In this document: piece by piece, positions 55,041 to 64,000 of the stretch
How the letters are laid out: each line of letters starts with the position of its first letter
How positions within the stretch are numbered: position 1 is the stretch's first letter
Assembly (NCBI GenBank): GCA_951804985.1
Contig: OX638130.1
Span: 86,461,069-86,525,068, forward strand
Direction: 5' to 3'
Length of the DNA: 64,000 nucleotides
From: Dryomyza anilis
Lineage: Eukaryota > Arthropoda > Insecta > Diptera > Dryomyzidae
Translations under genes and position numbers: made by a program
The notes under the pieces: model-generated
Databases searched by the model: none
Seen by the model: only the letters and a program-made list of their open reading frames with translations
What the model was told of the DNA's origin: nothing

Positions 55041-56185
55041 ATCTACAATAAAAAGTTTTTTTTTCGTATAAAATTTCAAAAGTTTTTACTATTTAAATTA
55101 GTCAATTTTAAAATTCGCATAATTAAAAAAAAAGAAAAAGAAAAAAAAATAATAAAAAATTAATTTAAATTTTGTTTTATTGTTAATTTTTTTTTTTATG
55201 TTTCTAATTTTATAACCACCTATATCTTGAATACTTTAGAAGTTATATATTCCTAAAGTTGGCTTTTTTCCCGTGTTCGTCAAACGATTTTGCTTATTTT
55301 CAAACTTAGTCTTACTCTTAGTCTCAAACACATTTCTGCGAAATTTTATTGAAATCTATTTAGTAGTTTTTGAGTTATCATGTAAACAGACGGATGTACA
55401 TCTTTTTTCTGAGTGTACACAAACTAAATCATTTGTTGCTGGTTGCTATGTCTACTGAGTCGTCGTCATTTGAGTTGTCTTTATGTCGTCTGCCTAACTG
55501 TCTCTTGCCGTCTCTGTAGCTCTCTTATCACTCTATGTCACTGTCTGGCCCTCTTCCACCCTGCCACTCTGCTATTGCACTGTCTGAGTGATCGTGTCCA
55601 TTGCAAATGATCGCAGACTGTGAAAAAATACATAAATAATTGCAAATGAAATGACATTAAAGCGTCTTAGATCCAAGAAATTTCAATTTGCAATGCAATT
55701 CTACATTTACTATATGCAACAAAATATAAATGGTGTTGAAACTGCGAATGCTTCGAATGATTTCTTAAAATAGTCAACGAAATATTGGCAAACTAAAATT
55801 GGTACTTCGAGACTGTCATGTGTATTCAAGGAAGATCGATGATTGTCAATTAAATTTGAAAATTTTATATGGTTAAAAAATATTTTTTATCTTTCTAAAT
55901 TGTTCTTTATTTAATGTAGTCATCAAAATCTAATTCTTAATTTTGCAATTTCATAAATTGTAATTTTGAAACATAATTGAAGGTTGATATTCGAAAGAGA
56001 AATATGGTAGTCTCAACATATATTTCTAAGACACGAGCTTACATCATTAAATCAATCCATCGTATGCGGAATATAATCTGAAATATATCAAATTAGGAAA
56101 AACATGATCATGGCAAGATCATGTTTGTCATGTATGTGGTCGGATTATGACAAGGTAAAAAAACAATGATCAATTCTATTTGACC
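55041..56185. other. AT-rich DNA; CT-rich patch at 55.46-55.60 kb
   Basis: 55455-55600 contains CTGTCTCTTGCCGTCTCTGT-like simple sequence. Otherwise nothing. 55273-55458 is open on the plus strand but from a poor context and with no known match. Confidence 0.4.
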
Positions 56186-56189
56186 TATA

Positions 56190-56230
56190 GTAGCCGCGGT
56201 AGTGCCAAACTATTATTATTATATTATAGT
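56190..56230 (+). mobile_element. internally deleted SINE (family 2)
   Basis: gtagccgcggtag (56190-56202), the first 13 bases of the SINE at 27.4 kb, is joined directly to tgccaaactattattatt, its 3' end. About 225 bp of the body is missing. The junction lies at the word GTAG, present at both break points, so the deletion used a 4-bp direct repeat. Confidence 0.7.
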
Positions 56231-56349
56231 ACAATTTATACTATGGAATTTTTATAAATTCTCTAAATTTCACATTATGTAATGCCTAAATATTAAAAAG
56301 TAAACCAAACGTGATATTTATTTGGAAATCACATAAAAATGCACTATAT

Positions 56350-57580
56350 TATACACAGTTACTATTTGTACTTTTTGTAAAACAATTTATATATTTATTT
56401 AATTTACAAATTACAAAATTATTTCCTACGCGAACACGTTTTCTCAACGAACAACAAAAGACACGTACGCAGAAAATGCCGATGTGTCAACCCTATACAT
56501 ACTTCAAACGACGACAAAAGAGACGTAGGCAGAAAATTCTGCTCAACGAGAATACATTTATTTAAATCCAATTTTTTTTTTGTTTGTTTTTAAACATCAA
56601 TATGTTTAAACGAAGGCAAAAGATGGCGTAGTTAGAAAATGCTGCACAACGTTGCCAACTTCGTCAGTCGATAAATTATCGAATTAAGACGAGCGTGGCG
56701 AACATACGTTGTATTTAGATTGGATTAGCATGTTCTGTGTTTCGAAACATAGTTTTAACCAAGTAAATTGCCAAGAAATAGTTTATTCAAGTGCAATTAA
56801 AATTAGATGTTTGCATTGTAACATATTGTTACGAAAATTCAGTCTACGGAAAACTGTTCTACAAGTTCGTATCTCAGGATTGTGTACAAAATAAAAACAC
56901 TCTTATGTTTGGTTTAAATTATAACAATTAACTTTATTAATTCACTTTAATAAACAACTGTACTAATAACAAATTCTAACAACACGAGCTGCACTCGACC
57001 ACTTTACAATCACTACTCAAGTGAAGTACCTCAGATGCGGCTCCCTTATATACTGCATGCATCAGTTCGACACGTTTCGACAAGCTTCGACTTGTTTCGA
57101 GAACCTTCTACTCGTTTCGGCTCCCTAATATACTGCATGCATCAGTTCGACACGTTTCGACAATCTTCGACTTGTTTCGAGAACCTTCTACTCGTTTCGT
57201 GAATGACGCATGCTATTGGCATCTCATTCGCACTCATGTGTTTTAATGTGCTGATCTTCCCTCTCTTTCTCGCACATTGCCCAGTACGCTGAATGATCTT
57301 CCGTCTCTTTCTAACACATTGCTTAGTGCGCTGAATTGTCTTGCGTCTCATTTATTATTATTGAATGCTTGCACGGTGGGGCAAATTACCTCTTTTCGTA
57401 ACAATATTTATTGTAAATTTGACAGATTCTGCTGGACAATATAATAATGTTTACACGTGAACAAAAATAAATTCAATTTCGATTATAATTTAATTGCACT
57501 TCATTCCTAATACATGTATGGTAATTTCGTATTACTTTTTAATTACATTCAAACAAATCTTTTGTATCCGTGTAGGTACT
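56350..57580 (-). repeat. 0.73-kb interspersed repeat, copy B, interrupted by a solo LTR
   Basis: Inverted relative to copy A at 28.26-28.99 kb. gttactatttgtactttttg (56360), ctcaacgaacaacaaaagac, gacgtaggcagaaaattctg and gaaacatagttttaaccaag match in order up to 56822. After the LTR the match resumes at 57408 with ttattgtaaatttgacag and ends at about 57575 with cttttgtatccgtgta. Confidence 0.85.
56827..57403 (-). mobile_element. solo LTR of a Ty3-type retrotransposon
   Basis: A 577-bp unit starts TGTTACGAAAA and ends TTTTCGTAACA, with perfect 11-bp inverted ends bounded by TG…CA. It is flanked by a 4-bp target duplication, ATAT (56823-56826 and 57404-57407), and copy A of the host repeat shows the uninterrupted site. 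On the minus strand a TATA box (gtatataaggg, about 57054-57044) is followed by AATAAA-type signals, so transcription would run leftward. An 80-bp segment including the TATA region is duplicated (57038 and 57118). No internal domain or second LTR is present. The 4-bp duplication fits Ty3/gypsy-type integrases; the family is not identified. Confidence 0.85.
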
Positions 57581-57722
57581 ATGTATTTGCCATTTGTTAT
57601 TTTCCACAAAAATGTTTGACAAAATATTTTTAAATAAATATGCTTTAAAATAGGTGCTTTAAAAAAAAAAAACAATTAATACCTTTACACTACCATTTTA
57701 TCTTGTACCAATACAGAGTTAT
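57577..57722. mobile_element. palindromic MITE, copy 3 (partial)
   Basis: tatttgccatttgttatttt, tgtttgacaaaatattttta, aaataggtgcttt and acaattaatacctttacact match the right half of the copies at 24.5 and 27.9 kb. The left arm is missing. Confidence 0.75.
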
Positions 57723-57726
57723 AGCC

Positions 57727-57930
57727 CAATTCACTGCTACGAATTCAAATGTTAAGCAATTCTAGGATTCGTCCGGAATTCGTTAGAAGTTAGTTGTTTT
57801 ATGTCAAATTCGTAGAAAAATCTTTCAAATTCCTTTCATTCCGGATTCTGTGAAACCATATTTCCGAATTCGAATGAAAACATTCGCTACGATGGACTTT
57901 CGAATTGGGGTGAATTCAAAATTCTATAGT
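57727..57930. mobile_element. MITE-like element with CCCAATTC ends
   Basis: The left end gcccaattcactgctacgaa and the right end read inverted, ccccaattcgaaagtccatcg, share CCCAATTC and inner gctacga/tcgtagc words. Repeated ttcgaat / attccgg words fill the inside. It resembles 7612-7826. Confidence 0.5.
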
Positions 57931-58190
57931 TAGGCTTTTGGAGATGTTGAATTGTTTGGTAATTTTTTAAAAAGATGCTTCGACATAATTTTTGAGATAG
58001 AGGTTTGAGTTTAGGTATATAATAAATTTTATTTTTAATAATTTATTGTTTTTTTTTTTTAATTTATTGAACGGTATACCATGGATTTAAGATTTTGTAT
58101 TGCAAGATCTTGTTTTTATTTGTTTTTATTTTATATGTGTCAACTTTTTTTTAAATTAGATGAAATATTTTATATTATTAATATAACCCG
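57931..58190. other. AT-rich DNA, nothing recognised
   Basis: No supported feature. Confidence 0.5.
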
Positions 58191-58636
58191 ATACAAATTT
58201 TTTTAATTTTTCGGGCATATTTTCGGCAAACGCACAGATAAATAGAATATTTTGGGAAGTTAAATTTTTCTGGATTTTTTATGGCAGATTCACGCCATAT
58301 TTGGGGAACGGGCAGAAAACAGACAGATTTTGATACAAACTCCGCCTTTGTCTTTCTGAAATATGTAAAAAAAAAATTCAAAACTACCTCGAACATGCAA
58401 AAATTTCAGGAATTTTCGGGCGTATTTCTGGAAAACGTACAGCTAAATGAAATATCTTGGGAAATGTATAGCAGGTTGTAAGATTTGATGGCATTTTAAT
58501 GGCAGATTCACGCCATATTTTGAGAATGGGCAGAAAACAAACAGCTTTTGATATAAACTCCGCCTTTTTCTGTTTGAAATATGTCGGCAAAATGTTTCTA
58601 AGCTGCCTCGACCCTGCCAAAAATTTTGTCTGGAGT
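58191..58636. mobile_element. AGACAAAATTTT-type MITEs, two fused copies
   Basis: Copy a (58191-58395) lacks its left end. Copy b (58396-58636) ends gccaaaaattttgtctggag. Both contain the family core (ttttcggcaaacgcacag, ttttatggcagattcacgcc, aaactccgcctttg). The overlapping minus-strand frames of 65-91 residues here come from the repeat. Confidence 0.8.
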
Positions 58637-59361
58637 ACATATAAAATTTTGTGTTTCACATTTTATGTTATAGCTTAAAATTTTACTAAACTTTTTATCT
58701 TATCTTATTTAATACCATTAATTCTCATTTCAACAAAAAAAAAAATCAAACTCTAACTAAACTAGGAATCTTTTTTCTTGTGGATGCATTTTATTATCTC
58801 AAAAATAGCCAGAAGCCGTTTAAATTTTTTCTTTTATTTTTTATTAATACCCTTCAATAAAACAACTAAACGAAAGCGAATCTCGAACACAAAGCAACGC
58901 TAAAAATACAAAAAAAAAAAACAAATGTGAAAAAAGAAAAAATAAAGAACAAAAAGTTGACTTACAAAAACAAGTATTTTTACTACAGAAATTCTTGCGT
59001 AGAATATACAGAGTAGAACTGTGGTCGACTTGTTAGGAGTGGCCGGTTGAACGGTTTGACGTTCAGTCGGCATCATATTGATGATGATGATGATTATAAA
59101 ACGATGAGGATGACTATAATAATGAGTATGTATTTTGTTTGTGTTTTGTTGTAGTGCGTTAAATTTTTACGCACAAAGTAGTCGTGAATTTTAGGCACGT
59201 TTGTTTATTTTTTGTGTTGTTTTAAAACGTATCGTGATACAATGTAGTCAGATACAAATATATCTGAAAATGTGCCAGGCGGTTCATTTGAGTTTATTTT
59301 GTGAACATGTGAATTGTGTGAAATATGTTTAATTACACAATTGAACAAAATCAAATTGCCC
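58637..59361. other. AT-rich DNA with an initiator-like site
   Basis: 59010-59065 is GC-richer (taggagtggccggttgaacg) and contains TCAGTC (59063-59068), a perfect fly initiator word, followed by a (GAT)n run. There is no TATA box and no downstream element at +28. A weak promoter candidate at most. Confidence 0.3.
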
Positions 59362-60157
59362 GAGACAAAATGTTTGGCATTTTTCTGGAATATTTCGGGC
59401 ATATTTCCGGCAAAAGCACATAAATAGAATATTTTGGGAAGTAGGTTATAACATTTTGTGGAATTTTAATGGCAGATTCACGGCATATTTTGGGAACTGA
59501 CTGAAAAAAGACAGCTTTTGGTACAAACTCCGCTTTTGTCTGTTTGAAATATGTCGACAAAATGTTTCTAAGCTGCATGGACACTGCCAAAAATTTTGTC
59601 TGGGGTTTTTATAAAATAATAAAACTCAGTCAACTGATTGCAAACATCCTGAGACAAAAGTTTTGGCATTTTTCTGGAATATTTCGGGCATATTTCCGAC
59701 AAACGCACATAAATAGAATATTTTGGGAAGTGTATAGCAGGTTGTAAAATTTTGTGCAATTTTAATGGCAGATGCACGGCATATTTTGGGAAATGACTGA
59801 AAAAAGACAGCTTTTGGTAAAAACTCCGCTTTTGTCTGTTTGAAATATGTCGACAAAATGTTTCTGAACTGCCACGGTCCTGCCAAAAATTTTGTTTGGG
59901 TACACGAGACAAAATTTCTGTAATTTTTCAGGAATATTTCGGACATATTTCCGGCAAACGCACAACTAATTGGAATATCTTGGGAAGTGTATAGCAGGTT
60001 GTAAAATTTTGTGGAATTTTAATGGCAGATGCACGGCATATTTTGGGAACTGATTGAAAAAAGACAGCTTTTGGTAAAAACTCCGCTTTTGTCTGTTTGA
60101 AATATGTCGAGAAAATGTTTCTGAACTACCTCGACTCTGCCAAAAATTTTGTCTGGC
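59362..60157. mobile_element. AGACAAAATTTT-type MITEs, three tandem copies
   Basis: Copies start at 59362, 59651 and 59906 with gagacaaaa and end at about 59604, 59900 and 60157 with gccaaaaattttgtctgg or a close variant. Ends are inverted to each other. The interior is highly similar between copies (ggcagatgcacggcatattt, gacagcttttggtaaaaact). The three share orientation, so local tandem duplication is as likely as repeated insertion. Confidence 0.85.
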
Positions 60158-60410
60158 GGATTAGCAGAAAAAAAGATTGAAAATTTATCTTTAAAAAGTT
60201 ATTTGACATTTTTCAAATAATCGTTTTCATACAAATTATAAGCTTTATATTTTTTATATGCTTTATCTGTATTCTAAAATTAAATCACTAAATATTAAAA
60301 ATTAGCTTGAATCACTTGTTGATTTATTTTGTTTCTCTAAATTCAAAACATTTAAAGCATTACCTCCCTCTCTCCATATCAATATTATTATTATTATTCC
60401 CACTTAAACA
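60158..60410. other. AT-rich DNA, nothing recognised
   Basis: No supported feature. Confidence 0.5.
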
Positions 60411-60600
60411 ACTACACAATTTCATCATTGCGGCGCAACGGTTTCGCAATAATTCTGCAACACGCGTCAACGTTTTTCCAGCGAACGTAACGTTTTTTGC
60501 AACATCGCCGTCGTTCACCCCACAGTCAGCACTAAAAATTATGCTGATGTGGTGCCATCCATCCACACAATACGTCGGTGACCGTCACATGTAATTTAAT
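60411..60600. other. moderate-GC island open on both strands
   Basis: The minus frame from about 60587 to 60360 (no ATG until its last third) reads mixed sequence such as VAKNVTFAGKTLTRVAELLR, and the plus frame over the same bases is open too. There is no start codon or splice signal of quality. A short exon or a conserved non-coding block is possible; nothing is recognised. Confidence 0.25.
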
Positions 60601-61118
60601 GCTCGGCACTAATTTTTTGTTTGTTTTATTTTTATTTTTTTTTATTTTTTTCACTCTATCTTTATTGTTGTAAATTTAATTAATTGCAGCAAGTACAATA
60701 TTTAAAAATTCGCGTGTTTCAATTCAACTGAAATCGATGATTATTGCTTTGTCTAAGCTTGGATTACAAGAACAAAAAAAACGATAATAAAAAAAATAAA
60801 ACAAAAGAAATAAAAAATTCAAAACAAAAGAAATAAAAAATACAAAACAAGTAAAAATACTAAACAATATTTATAAAAAAGATTGCATATAAAAAATGCA
60901 AAGATTACAAAAATGCATTATTTCTCAAAAAAATACAACAACATTTATATAAATAATAAAATAAATAAGGAAAAGAATTATAAAATTGCATAAGTTCAAA
61001 AAATGTTTAAACACTTTAAAAATTTCTCAAAAAAATATATAAAATAATTAAAACGGCGTCTGCTAAATTTAGCACACTACTAAAACACATCTCAAGAAAC
61101 ATTTATATAGAGCTCCGA
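60601..61118. other. AT-rich DNA, nothing recognised
   Basis: Poly-A and T runs (60770-60850). No supported feature. Confidence 0.5.
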
Positions 61119-61445
61119 CAGTATTAACGGTGTATTAACGATGTATTCCGTCTCCAGCAGCACGAAAACGGCAGCATTGAAACGAAGTTCAAACGTAATA
61201 TTTTCGAAATACGGAATATCCCGGCATACAATCGGAATCTTTGGATTTAGCGACCTGCTTTTACGGATACTTGTTCAATGTTCTATGGTGCCGTTTTCAT
61301 GCTGCTGGAGACCAACTGCATAGTTTTCTTCCCGTTAATACTGCGATACGACGGCACCGATTTTTATAATGCCGTTTTCGTGCTGCTGATCACAGACTAC
61401 ATCTTTTTCTCCCGTTAATACTGCGAAACGACGGCACCGATTTTC
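61119..61445. mobile_element. inverted-repeat element with CAGTATTAACGG ends and an 81-bp tandem repeat
   Basis: cagtattaacgg (61119) is inverted as cccgttaatactg at 61331 and 61411. gtctccagcagcacgaaaac (61150) is inverted as ccgttttcatgctgctggag (61291). The right part is a two-copy tandem repeat of about 81 bp (61290-61370 and 61371-61450: tgccgttttc…acgacggcaccgatttt). The 60-residue frame from 61141 lies wholly inside it and is probably not a gene. Confidence 0.65.
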
Positions 61446-61844
61446 TTCCTTTATAGCCTGATTGTTTGAAACTTAAAATCAATGTTTTGTTTTATTATTT
61501 CTTAATTTTTTTCAATTAATGATAACTCAGGATGGGCACTGGCGGTTGAGCAATCCGAGTTTTCCTTTGTTTTTTTTTTCTAACCACTTGGAAAATCCGG
61601 AATTGTTCGATAGTTTTATTTGATTTTTCATGAAAATGTTTAACAAATAAAAGTTTTAAATTTTCTTGCATTTTTAAAAACATTTTGAGCATATTTTTGG
61701 AATGATAAATGGAGGATTGTGGGAAGAAATAACGAAAAAAGCAACACTAGACACAATTTTTGCAAGACTCAAGACAGTTTGTCAATATACGCTTTTCGAA
61801 AATATGCCGAGAATCTATCTTTAAACCTTCACATAATTTAATAA
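61446..61844. other. AT-rich DNA with a decayed MITE-like piece
   Basis: 61665-61800 has words reminiscent of the AGACAAAATTTT family (gagcatatttttggaatgat, gtgggaag) but much diverged. Nothing else. Confidence 0.35.
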
Positions 61845-61881
61845 TCTTTCGAGACAAAATGTATGTTTTTTTTATAGAATA

Positions 61882-62736
61882 CTAGCTGGACCCGTGCACG
61901 ACTCGTGCCAAGATTTGAATTCATAGATATAAAGCGATTTTATTAATATAAAAAAAAATATTATTATTTTTTATGTCAGGGGTCCGTGATTCGCTGTGGA
62001 AGTTTTTATTAGTTTTATAAATGTAGTAACCAAATAATAATTCTCCGCCAAAACAACTTTTCTCAAAGACAATTCAGACAGTAGAATATTTCGCCGTAGA
62101 ATTTTTCCCAGTAGAAATCTTTGCCGTAAAATTCTTCCCCATAGAACGCTTTACTGTAGAATTCTTCCCGGTAGAACTCTTCCCGGTTGAATTCTTCCTC
62201 GTAGAGTTTTCCCAGTAGAAGTTTTAGTGTGGTGAGTTTCGGTGTGGTGAATTTTTAGTATGGTGAGTTTTAGTGTGGTGAGTTTTAGTGTGGTGAATTT
62301 TTAGTGTGGTGAGTTTTAGTGTGGTGAGCTTTATTGTGTTGAGTTTTAGTGTGGTGAGTTTTAGTGTGGTGAATTTTGGTGTGGTGAGTTTTAGTATGGT
62401 GAATTTTTAGTGTGGTGAGTTTTAGCGTGGTGAGTTTTATTGTGGTGAGTTTTAGTATGGTGAGTTTTAGTGTGGTGAGTTTTAGTGTGGTGAGTTTTAG
62501 TGTGGTGAGTTTTAGTGTAGTGAATTTTAGTGTGGTGAATTTTAGTTTTTTGTTTCATCTTTTTAGATTGTGTATGTGCTGAGTTATGTCGTTTTGAAAG
62601 TATAGGTTGTATGGAAGGTACCACGCCCCTTTGTCCAATCCCGCCCATATATAGCCTATGACACCCTCCGGACTCCATAGTATCCTGGTACAAAATTTCA
62701 GTTAAATCGGTTCAGCGGTTTAGACGTGATGCTGGA

Positions 62737-62768
<32 letters not shown>

Positions 62769-63329
62769 ACTCTTCCCGGTTGAATTCTTCCTCGTAGAGT
62801 TTTCCCAGTAGAAGTTTTAGTGTGGTGAGTTTCGGTGTGGTGAATTTTTAGTATGGTGAGTTTTAGTGTGGTGAGTTTTAGTGTGGTGAATTTTTAGTGT
62901 GGTGAGTTTTAGTGTGGTGAGCTTTATTGTGTTGAGTTTTAGTGTGGTGAGTTTTAGTGTGGTGAATTTTGGTGTGGTGAGTTTTAGTATGGTGAATTTT
63001 TAGTGTGGTGAGTTTTAGCGTGGTGAGTTTTATTGTGGTGAGTTTTAGTATGGTGAGTTTTAGTGTGGTGAGTTTTAGTGTGGTGAGTTTTAGTGTGGTG
63101 AGTTTTAGTGTAGTGAATTTTAGTGTGGTGAATTTTAGTTTTTTGTTTCATCTTTTTAGATTGTGTATGTGCTGAGTTATGTCGTTTTGAAAGTATAGGT
63201 TGTATGGAAGGTACCACGCCCCTTTGTCCAATCCCGCCCATATATAGCCTATGACACCCTCCGGACTCCATAGTATCCTGGTACAAAATTTCAGTTAAAT
63301 CGGTTCAGCGGTTTAGACGTGATGCTGGA

Positions 63330-63371
<42 letters not shown>

Positions 63372-63412
63372 CGACAGACTGACAGACGGACCAAGAGTTT
63401 TATATATATAGA
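61882..63412 (-). mobile_element. non-autonomous Helitron 2 with 15-bp array
   Basis: Minus-strand start TCTATATATATAAAACTC (63412), end hairpin GCACGAGTCGTGC plus 10 bases plus CTAG (61885-61882). It is inserted between A and T of a known MITE without target duplication, which fixes both ends. It shares the terminal module and the GAGTTTTAGTGTGGT array with Helitron 1, but its 5' tip differs (TCTATATATA versus TCCTATTAAT). There is no helicase gene. The 100-residue minus frames at 62391-62693 and 62984-63286 are identical array products, not genes. Confidence 0.9.
62176..63361. repeat. perfect tandem duplication of 593 bp inside Helitron 2
   Basis: 62176-62768 is repeated as 62769-63361. 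Both start actcttcccggttgaattc, hold the 15-bp array in the same variant order and the promoter-side module, and end in a (GACA)n run. I see no difference between the copies. The junction lies inside the (GACA)n microsatellite. Confidence 0.95.
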
Positions 63413-63480
63413 TTTCGTAAATTTTTCTGGAAAATACACAAATAAATACCAAATTCAGGAGGAAACGTGGTAGTGGCAGT

Positions 63481-64000
63481 TTAAAAACATTTTTTTTTTA
63501 GATATAATACAAAACAACAAAGGCGGATTTATAAGCTCTTTGTTTTCTGCACATTCTGCATATTAAATCAAAAAAAAAAAAGTCCATTTGATTTGACCAC
63601 CATGTCATGTGATCTCTCGTTTTACTCGGGCAATTGAAACAAGTCTACCTCTTCGTAGTTCAGTCAGTTCTCAACAGAACGACGCATTACATTCGCACTA
63701 GGGATGTCCATCTGAAAAAAGTATTGATGTTTTGGTCGATCGACATCGATGTTTTCGATGTATCCTGTTGAAGAACCCTTTACATGTGGATTTTTTTCCA
63801 GTGTGCAACAAAGTACAGTCGCACGGTGTTATAAAAAGCAATTAAGGCGCTGGGAATCAAAAATGTCTAAGTCCATGTTATGTTATTTTGAGAAAAACAC
63901 GAAAAACTTTAAAATGTTTCATTTCAAATAGAATTATTGTAAATAATTAAATTTAGCTAGTTTCGATTAGCAAATATGAATTTAACAGTGACTCGATATA
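63481..64000. other. unclassified DNA at the right edge
   Basis: 63655-63700 contains ttcagtcagttctcaacaga with two overlapping initiator words (TCAGTC, TCAGTT). 63715-63770 has palindromic gatcgacatcgatgttttcg. No TATA box, downstream element or frame supports a promoter. Nothing else is recognised. Confidence 0.35.

Larger units (their letters stand above)
61845..63480. mobile_element. AGACAAAATTTT-type MITE split by Helitron 2
   Basis: The left part ends ttcgagacaaaatg…tatagaata (61848-61881). The right part starts tttcgtaaatttttctgg (63413) and continues with aaatacacaaataaatacc. Joined across the Helitron they read gaata|tttcg, exactly the family sequence seen at 59388 and 59677 (ggaatatttcgggc). 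The right half is diverged and fades by about 63480. Confidence 0.8.

Noticed and set aside
58178..59965. Several overlapping minus-strand frames of 65-114 residues with similar peptides
   Set aside because: All come from copies of one non-coding MITE. The similarity reflects the DNA repeat and the frames differ between copies.
62391..63286. Two identical 100-residue minus-strand frames in Helitron 2
   Set aside because: Most of each is the translated 15-bp array (HHTKT repeats), and the pair is identical because of the 593-bp duplication.

Overview
The window is eukaryotic nuclear DNA, most likely from a higher (brachyceran) fly with a large, transposon-rich genome. The base composition is AT-rich. 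CAG/CAA/GTT triplet ('opa'-like) islands punctuate it, splice-like signals are visible, and the transposon families are those usual in flies: Jockey/I-type and other non-LTR remnants, tRNA-derived SINEs, a Ty3-type solo LTR, Helitrons, a hAT-type element and many MITEs or foldback elements. Species cannot be fixed from the sequence. I find no complete conserved protein-coding gene, no convincing functional tRNA, no rRNA and no CRISPR array. Most long reading frames run through repeats or triplet-rich sequence and many lack an ATG.

Layout. 0-11 kb: diverged CCGGAATCGG-type repeat, triplet-rich islands (0.6-1.5, 4.9-6.2, 10.3-11.2 kb), small MITEs, a 264-bp duplication and a 310-bp tandem satellite. 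11-18 kb: two non-LTR retrotransposon remnants, a GTCGAC minisatellite, a pair of AT-rich direct repeats around a unique block, a diverged satellite and a tRNA-type SINE. 18-23 kb: promoter-like island, a long candidate 5' UTR exon ending in a GTAAGT donor, and a second CAA-rich island. 23-30 kb: palindromic MITEs, an old Helitron-type remnant, a second SINE and one member of an inverted pair of ~0.75-kb repeats. 30-35.2 kb: triplet-rich island with a donor, two foldback-like elements, and a candidate first coding exon on the minus strand. 35.9-42.2 kb: several arrays of a GGGAAGAATTGTCTCG minisatellite, including an inverted pair, plus another candidate 5' exon at 40.3-40.5 kb. 44-46.4 kb: hAT-type element with a perfect 8-bp target duplication and two nested MITEs, then a foldback-like element. 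47.0-49.9 kb: Helitron 1. 50.9-54.2 kb: foldback-like element and a 541-bp higher-order tandem repeat. 54.5-55.0 kb: island with a small transmembrane-type ORF. 56.2-57.7 kb: second copy of the 0.75-kb repeat, interrupted by a solo LTR. 58.2-60.2 kb: cluster of AGACAAAATTTT-type MITEs. 61.9-63.4 kb: Helitron 2, inserted in one of those MITEs and carrying a perfect 593-bp tandem duplication.

How it may work together. Several donor-ended, triplet-rich segments lie on the plus strand (about 6.2, 10.6, 19.6, 30.6 and 40.5 kb). They fit alternative 5' exons of one large plus-strand regulatory gene whose coding exons lie to the right of the window, with transposons filling the introns. This is inference; RNA evidence would be needed. 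The best-supported entries are the mobile elements whose boundaries are proved by target duplications or reconstructed empty sites.
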